From: Branchiibius hedensis
Lineage (GTDB): Bacteria > Actinomycetota > Actinomycetes > Actinomycetales > Dermatophilaceae
Reading direction: 5' to 3'
Length of the DNA stretch: 64,000 nt
Assembly (NCBI RefSeq): GCF_900108585.1
Contig: NZ_UESZ01000001.1
Coordinates: 2,666,001 to 2,730,000 of the forward strand
Under the pieces are notes generated by a model. It saw only the letters and a list, made by a program, of their open reading frames with translations, was not told where the DNA came from and ran no database searches. Position numbers and translations under genes: made by a program. Positions 59,624 through 64,000 of the stretch are shown here, piece after piece. Within the stretch, counting starts at the first letter, position 1. Each line of letters opens with the position of its first letter.

Positions 59624-60964
59624 TCAGGCCATCGAATCCAGGATCGCGTCGATGTCGGCCTCGGAGGTCTTCGGATTCACGATCGCGAACCGCGCCAACG
59701 TCTCCCCGGCGTGCGAGGTCGGCACCACGAAGCCCTGCTGCGACTCCAGCAGCGTGTCCGACCAGGCGTAGTAGTCCGCCGGCTCCCAACCCAGCCGCCG
59801 GAAGACCAGCACGGTGAGATCAGCAGCCCGCACCGCCTCGACGTACGGGCGCTGCGCAACTTGCGTTTCGGCGTACCTGGTCACCTCCAACGTCCGCTCG
59901 ATCGCGGCGGTGTAGGCGGCCGTCCCGTTGGCGACCAGGGAGAACCAGAACGGCAGTCCGCGCGCCCGTCGGGTCAGCCCGATGCTGTAGTCGGTGGGGT
60001 TCCAGTCCTCGGCGTCGTTGAGGACATCGAGGTACGACGCGTGCTGGGTGTGCGCCGCGCGCGCCAGGTTCGGGTCGCGATAGAGCAACGCACAACAGTC
60101 GAACGGCGCGAACAGCCACTTGTGCGGGTCAACGATGAAGGAGTCGCACCGCTCGATCCCGGCATACCGCGAACGCACGGATGGAGCGGCCAGCCCGGCG
60201 CCGCCGTACGCACCGTCGATGTGCAGCCAGAGGCCGTATTCCTCGCACACGTCGGCGACCGAGGCCAGGTCGTCGATGATCCCGAAGTTGGTGGTGCCGG
60301 CGGTCGCGACGACGGCGAAGAAGTCCTCGGTGCCCTCGGCTTCCAGGACGGCCCGCAGATTGTCGCCGGTCAGGCGCCAGTCTTCGACGTCGACGGGCAC
60401 CAACTCGGCGTCCATGACATCGCACGCGGACTGGATGGAGGAGTGCGCGCCGGCGGTCGCGGCCACACGGTAGGGGCGCCGACCGGTGCGGGCGCGGGCC
60501 GTCGCGCGGGCGGCCACCAGCGCCGACAGGTTGCCGATGGTGCCGCCCGGGACGAAGACTCCGCCGGCCGATGCAGGCAGCCCCACCAACGAGGCGATCC
60601 AGTCCAGCGCCTGGTTCTCGGCGTACACCGCGCCGGCCCCCTCCAGCCACGACCCGGCGTAGATGGAGGACGCACCCACGATCAGGTCGAACATCGCCGC
60701 CTCACGCGTGGGCGCACACGGGATGAAGGACAGATAGCGGGGGTGGTCGATGGACAGGCAGGCGGGGGCGAGGTCCTCTTCGAACAGCCGCATCGCGGCC
60801 AGCCCACCGATCCCACCAGCGGAGATGGCGCCGGCGGCAACGGTGTCGAGTTCGGCCTTGGTGCGCGGGAAGTCCAACGGCACTGGATCCAGGGCCAGAC
60901 GTTCCTTGGTGTAGCGCAGTACCTCGTCGCCGAGCGCTCGGGTGGTCTCGTCGAATTCGTGCAC
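59624..60964 (-). CDS. PLP-dependent amino-acid decarboxylase (group II)
   Basis: 446 residues. Aromatic-L-amino-acid/glutamate decarboxylase family: HPRYLSFIPCAPT, VFVPGGTIGNLSAL, ATAGAHSSIQSA with the PLP-stacking His, VVATAGTTNFGIIDD, WLHIDGAYGGAG and the PLP Lys282 in VDPHKWLF. Forms an amine from an amino acid; substrate not decidable between Trp, Tyr, Phe, Dopa or others. The GTG at 60964 is set by its -10 box; the frame continues further up but through ung. Confidence 0.9.
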   Translation of the reverse strand: MHEFDETTRALGDEVLRYTKERLALDPVPLDFPRTKAELDTVAAGAISAGGIGGLAAMRLFEEDLAPACLSIDHPRYLSFIPCAPTREAAMFDLIVGASSIYAGSWLEGAGAVYAENQALDWIASLVGLPASAGGVFVPGGTIGNLSALVAARATARARTGRRPYRVAATAGAHSSIQSACDVMDAELVPVDVEDWRLTGDNLRAVLEAEGTEDFFAVVATAGTTNFGIIDDLASVADVCEEYGLWLHIDGAYGGAGLAAPSVRSRYAGIERCDSFIVDPHKWLFAPFDCCALLYRDPNLARAAHTQHASYLDVLNDAEDWNPTDYSIGLTRRARGLPFWFSLVANGTAAYTAAIERTLEVTRYAETQVAQRPYVEAVRAADLTVLVFRRLGWEPADYYAWSDTLLESQQGFVVPTSHAGETLARFAIVNPKTSEADIDAILDSMA

Positions 60965-60971
60965 GACGCCG

Positions 60972-60981
60972 AGTTTAGGTT
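60972..60981. promoter_or_regulatory. overlapping divergent leaderless -10 boxes
   Basis: Only 23 bases separate the start codons of the decarboxylase and ung. Minus-strand TAAACT (60972-60977) is 7 bases before the GTG at 60964; plus-strand TAGGTT (60976-60981) is 6 bases before the GTG at 60988. The two boxes share two bases. Confidence 0.5.
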
Positions 60982-60987
60982 TAGACC

Positions 60988-61665
60988 GTGACCACGACCG
61001 CCCTGCCGCCCGACATCGACCCGTCGTGGGCGCCCGCGTTGGAGCCGGTGGCGGACAAGATTGCCGGTTGCGGTGCGTTCCTGCGGGAGGAGATCGCTGC
61101 GGGTCGGGGCTACCTGCCCGCGGGAGACGCGGTGCTGCGCGCCTTCCGGGTGCCGCTACCCGACGTACGCGTATTGATCGTCGGTCAGGACCCCTACCCC
61201 ACACCCGGCCACGCGGTCGGTTTGTCGTTTTCCGTTGCGCCGCAAGTGAAACCGCTGCCCGCGTCGTTGCGGAACATCTACAAGGAACTCATCGACGACC
61301 TCGGCGTTGACGCCCCCAGCACCGGCGACCTGACCCCCTGGGCGGAGCAGGGGGTCATACTGCTGAACCGGGTCCTGACCGTGCGGCCGGGTGAACCGGG
61401 TAGTCATCGCGGCATCGGGTGGGAGCATGTGACGGCGGCCGCAATCGGCGCCCTTGCCCAGCGGGGCGGCCCGCTGGTGGCGATCCTGTGGGGGCGGGAC
61501 GCCCGCAACCTGGCGTCCCATCTCGGGCAGGTCCCCACGGTGCAGAGCGCGCACCCCTCTCCCCTGTCCGCGCACGGCGGCTTCTTCGGATCCAAACCGT
61601 TCAGCCGCACCAACGAACTACTCGCGGCGCAGGGCGCCGACCCGATCGATTGGAGCATCCCGTGA
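60988..61665 (+). CDS. ung: uracil-DNA glycosylase
   Basis: 225 residues. Removes uracil from DNA. Water-activating Asp68 in [18 protein letters not shown], uracil-binding [18 protein letters not shown], and the leucine-loop motif [18 protein letters not shown] with His189. GTG start with a leaderless -10 box. The stop overlaps the next gene (GTGA). Confidence 0.95.
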   Translation: MTTTALPPDIDPSWAPALEPVADKIAGCGAFLREEIAAGRGYLPAGDAVLRAFRVPLPDVRVLIVGQDPYPTPGHAVGLSFSVAPQVKPLPASLRNIYKELIDDLGVDAPSTGDLTPWAEQGVILLNRVLTVRPGEPGSHRGIGWEHVTAAAIGALAQRGGPLVAILWGRDARNLASHLGQVPTVQSAHPSPLSAHGGFFGSKPFSRTNELLAAQGADPIDWSIP

Positions 61666-62465
61666 CCTGGTCCCGTTACGTCGCGATTGGCGACTCGTTC
61701 ACCGAAGGCATGAGCGACCCGTCACCGGACCAACCCGATACGTACGTCGGGTGGGCCGACCGTCTCGCCGCGCACCTGGCGTCGAAGGCGGCTGACGAGG
61801 GACGCGACTTCGGCTACGCCAACCTCGCGATCCGCGGCCGGTTGCTGGCCGACGTCGAGGGCCCGCAGTTGGACGCGGCGTTGGAGTTGCAACCGGATCT
61901 GGTGAGCATCGTCGGCGGTCCGAACGACTTGCTGCGACCGGGGACTGACATCGACGACCTGGCCGACCGGTTGGAAGCGGCCGTGGCGAAGATCCGGGCG
62001 ACGGGGGCCGACGTGCTGATGTCGACGACCGCCGATCCGGGATTTGCGCCGCTGCTCAGGAGGATTCGGCCGCGCACCTCCGTCTTCACCGCGAACATCT
62101 GGGGCATCGCACAACGGCAGGGTGCCTACGTGCTGGACATGTGGAACCTGCGGGTGCTGCGCGATCCGCGCCTGTGGGCCACCGACCGCCTACACCTGAC
62201 CACGGAGGGCCACCAGCGGGTCGCCGCCCAGGCCGCATGGGCGCTCGGAGACCGGGACACCGAACGCGACTGGGCGATACCGTTGCCGCCAGCACCCCCA
62301 CTGTCGCGGATTGCCGCCGTTCGTGGACACGCAGAATGGGCCCAGGAATACCTTGGACCCTGGGTGCACCGACGGCTCACCGGCCGCAGCAGTGGCGACA
62401 ACCTATTGCCGAAACGACCCGAGCTCGCCCCCATCGATCCGACACCCCCAGGAGACACCGCATGA
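61662..62465 (+). CDS. SGNH/GDSL hydrolase family protein
   Basis: 267 residues, no signal peptide, so intracellular. Block I IGDSFTEG with Ser12, block II-like ANLAIRG, block III GGPNDLL, block [11 protein letters not shown] with Asp and His. Likely an esterase or acyl hydrolase. A Pro-rich C-terminal tail of about 60 residues follows the domain. Overlaps both ung and modA at its ends (GTGA and ATGA), an unexpected mix of functions in one transcript. Confidence 0.87.
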   Translation: MTWSRYVAIGDSFTEGMSDPSPDQPDTYVGWADRLAAHLASKAADEGRDFGYANLAIRGRLLADVEGPQLDAALELQPDLVSIVGGPNDLLRPGTDIDDLADRLEAAVAKIRATGADVLMSTTADPGFAPLLRRIRPRTSVFTANIWGIAQRQGAYVLDMWNLRVLRDPRLWATDRLHLTTEGHQRVAAQAAWALGDRDTERDWAIPLPPAPPLSRIAAVRGHAEWAQEYLGPWVHRRLTGRSSGDNLLPKRPELAPIDPTPPGDTA

Positions 62466-63259
62466 GCTACCTGCCCACCCGTATCGCGGCGGCCGCTGCC
62501 GCTGGCACCGTCCTGCTCGCTGGCTGCAGTTCGACCTCGTCGTCGCCGTCCGCCACGACCGGCACTGGCACCAGCACGTCGAGTGCGACCGGCAAGAAGA
62601 CCGTCACGATCCTCGCGGCTGCATCCCTGACGGAGGCCTTCAAGAAGATTGCCGCCGAGGTGATGAAGGAGCACCCGGACCTGGACATCAAGATCAGTTT
62701 CGGTGCCAGCTCGACGCTCGCGACCCAGTTGAACAACGGTGTCGACGCCGACATCATCGCGCTGGCCGACGAGAAGTCGAAGACGACGATCACGCCGTCC
62801 CTGATCGAGGGCAAGCCGACGCAGCTCTTCGCGACGAACCGGTTGGAGATCGCCACTCCCGCAGGCAACCCGGCGCACGTGACCGGCCTTGCGTCGCTGA
62901 GCAATTCGTCGATCGACACCGTGCTCTGCGCCAAGCAGGTGCCCTGTGGCCGCGCCGCTCAGACCGTCCTGGCCAAGGCCGACGTGACCCCGCACGTGAT
63001 CAGCTTCGAGTCCGACGTGAAGGCCACGCTGGCCAAGGTGAAGACCGGTGACGCCGACGCAGCGATCGTCTACCAGACCGACGTCTCCTCGGCCGGCTCG
63101 ACCGTCACGGGTGTCGTGATCCCCGAGGACCAGAACACCGTCACCAAGCTGCCCATCGTGCAACTGACCAACACCGAGGGTGCCAAGGAGTTCTACGAGG
63201 CTGTCACCTCCAGCGAGGGTCAGGACATCCTGAAGAGCCTGGGCTTCGGGCAGGTCTGA
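62462..63259 (+). CDS. modA: molybdate ABC transporter substrate-binding lipoprotein ModA
   Basis: 265 residues. Lipoprotein signal with lipobox LLAGC (Cys near 21), Ser/Thr-rich spacer, then the ModA domain: VTILAAASLTEAFKKIAAEV, SFGASSTLATQLNNGVDADIIALAD, PCGRAAQTVL, GDADAAIVYQTDV. Binds molybdate or tungstate outside the membrane and hands it to the permease. ATG overlaps the upstream SGNH gene. No ModE box or Moco riboswitch is seen in front. Confidence 0.93.
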   Translation: MSYLPTRIAAAAAAGTVLLAGCSSTSSSPSATTGTGTSTSSATGKKTVTILAAASLTEAFKKIAAEVMKEHPDLDIKISFGASSTLATQLNNGVDADIIALADEKSKTTITPSLIEGKPTQLFATNRLEIATPAGNPAHVTGLASLSNSSIDTVLCAKQVPCGRAAQTVLAKADVTPHVISFESDVKATLAKVKTGDADAAIVYQTDVSSAGSTVTGVVIPEDQNTVTKLPIVQLTNTEGAKEFYEAVTSSEGQDILKSLGFGQV

Positions 63260-63268
63260 CCTGCCGCT

Positions 63269-64000
63269 GTGGCTGGCAGCCACGGGCGCAGCCCCCTTCG
63301 CAGCCCACTAGCGCTTCTGGCGCTAGTGGGCTTGGCGTTGCTGGCTATTCCATTGGCGTCACTGCTGATCCGCGTCTCCTGGACGAGCCTGGGACCCGAT
63401 CTGCAGACCGCCGGCGCCAAGGACGCGATCTGGTTGTCGATCCGCACCACGTTGACGACCGTGGTGCTCTGCCTGCTCTTAGGTACGCCGCTCGCTTGGG
63501 TTCTCGCGCGTAGCGAGGGTCGGTGGGTGCCCTGGGTCCGCGCTGTCGTCACGGTGCCGTTGGTGCTGCCACCGGCCGTGGGCGGTGTCGCGTTGCTGCT
63601 GGCCTGGGGACGGACCGGGGTGATCGGCGGTCCGCTCTACGACTGGTTCGGCTGGCGGCTGCCCTACAACTGGACGCGGGTCGTCATCGCCGAGGTCTTC
63701 GTGGCGCTGCCGTTCTTCGTCCTCGCGGTGGAGGGTGCCATGCGGTCCCTCGACCCGCGCTACGACGACATCGCCTCAACGCTGGGCGCTACTCCGACAA
63801 GGACATTCAGTCGGGTCGTCATCCCGCAGGTGCTGCCGGGCATCGCGGCGGGGGCCATGCTCGCCTGGGCGCGCGCGCTGGGTGAGTTCGGCGCCACGAT
63901 CACCTTTGCGGGCTCCTTCCCCGGCACGACACAGACCGCTCCGCTCGCGGTCTACCAGGCGCTCGACATCGATCAGAACGCCGCGACCGCCCTGGCCGTG
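63269..64000 (+). CDS. modB: molybdate ABC transporter permease ModB, 5' part (partial)
   Basis: The first 244 codons are in the window and the frame is open at the right edge. Starts at the GTG 63269, 9 bases after modA. TM1 at about 13-36, then DAIWLSIRTTLTTVVLCLLLGTPLAWVLA, VPLVLPPAVGGVALLLAWGR and the EAA-type loop SLDPRYDDIASTLGATPTRTFSRVVIPQVLPGIAAG for contact with the ATPase, then GEFGATITFAGSFPGTTQTAPLAVY. Matches ModB. A 13-bp hairpin lies inside the codons for TM1. Confidence 0.92.
   Translation, partial: MAGSHGRSPLRSPLALLALVGLALLAIPLASLLIRVSWTSLGPDLQTAGAKDAIWLSIRTTLTTVVLCLLLGTPLAWVLARSEGRWVPWVRAVVTVPLVLPPAVGGVALLLAWGRTGVIGGPLYDWFGWRLPYNWTRVVIAEVFVALPFFVLAVEGAMRSLDPRYDDIASTLGATPTRTFSRVVIPQVLPGIAAGAMLAWARALGEFGATITFAGSFPGTTQTAPLAVYQALDIDQNAATALAV
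63302..63332. other. strong hairpin inside the start of modB
   Basis: AGCCCACTAGCGC pairs perfectly with GCGCTAGTGGGCT over a 5-base loop (TTCTG), about 33 bases into modB. It looks like a terminator or a translational brake between modA and modB. Confidence 0.6.

Overview
The window is high-GC, gene-dense chromosomal DNA of an actinomycete. Evidence: heavy GTG start use, GTGA and ATGA start/stop overlaps, many start codons sitting 6-8 bases after a TAnnnT box (leaderless mRNAs), a GroEL2-type chaperonin without groES beside it, an IdeR-type iron repressor, a DUF3263 protein, a DUF222/HNH protein, SigE-family ECF factors, a WXG100 protein and an NlpC/P60 gene behind a c-di-AMP riboswitch. Gene content fits Micrococcales, possibly Dermacoccaceae; the family is a guess. 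I saw no rRNA, tRNA, CRISPR array or prophage. The only mobile element is one IS481-family insertion.

Layout. 1-4.6 kb: 3' end of an FtsX-type permease, a malate/lactate dehydrogenase-like protein with an ACT-like partner, and an ArsR regulator with a large palindrome next to a SulP transporter. 4.6-7.6 kb: TPP riboswitch and thiM-thiE-thiD/tenA. 7.7-11.6 kb: a Cds1-like PLP enzyme divergent from lutABC. 11.7-12.7 kb: OhrR/OsmC peroxide pair with a 31-bp operator. 12.7-17.1 kb: fused PutA and a CorA-like transporter. 17.2-19.5 kb: an MFS gene split by an IS481 element. 19.5-23.7 kb: NlpC/P60, ideR, pdxH, serC. 23.7-32 kb: pepN, a MarR-MFS-miniprotein operon, a two-component system and an HtrA protease. 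32-36.6 kb: ABC exporter pair and a secreted SGNH lipoprotein. 36.7-41.2 kb: WXG100, DUF1028 and two tandem ECF sigma/membrane-partner modules that share a promoter sequence. 41-47 kb: PepC, two methyltransferases, DUF222/HNH, AraC plus VOC. 47-52 kb: groL with CIRCE, then a phospholipid-type operon (CDP-alcohol transferase, CdsA-like, PlsC-like) with altered active-site motifs. 52-59 kb: MerR, a fatty-acid oxidation cluster (two-subunit-type hydratase/dehydrogenase and thiolase, CaiB-type CoA transferase, enoyl-CoA hydratase) and an SDR. 59-64 kb: DUF3263, a one-TM protein, an amino-acid decarboxylase divergent from ung, SGNH hydrolase, modA and the start of modB.

How the parts work together. 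Several units carry their own local sensor: TPP riboswitch over thiamine salvage, ArsR over SulP, OhrR over OsmC, MarR over an exporter, MerR over itself, HrcA/CIRCE over groL, c-di-AMP riboswitch over a cell-wall hydrolase, and an ECF-type box before each sigma gene. The least explained parts are the duplicated ECF module, the phospholipid-enzyme operon with missing Asp/His residues, a translationally coupled 28-residue membrane peptide, and three loci where the 3' end of a gene including its stop codon is tandemly duplicated.
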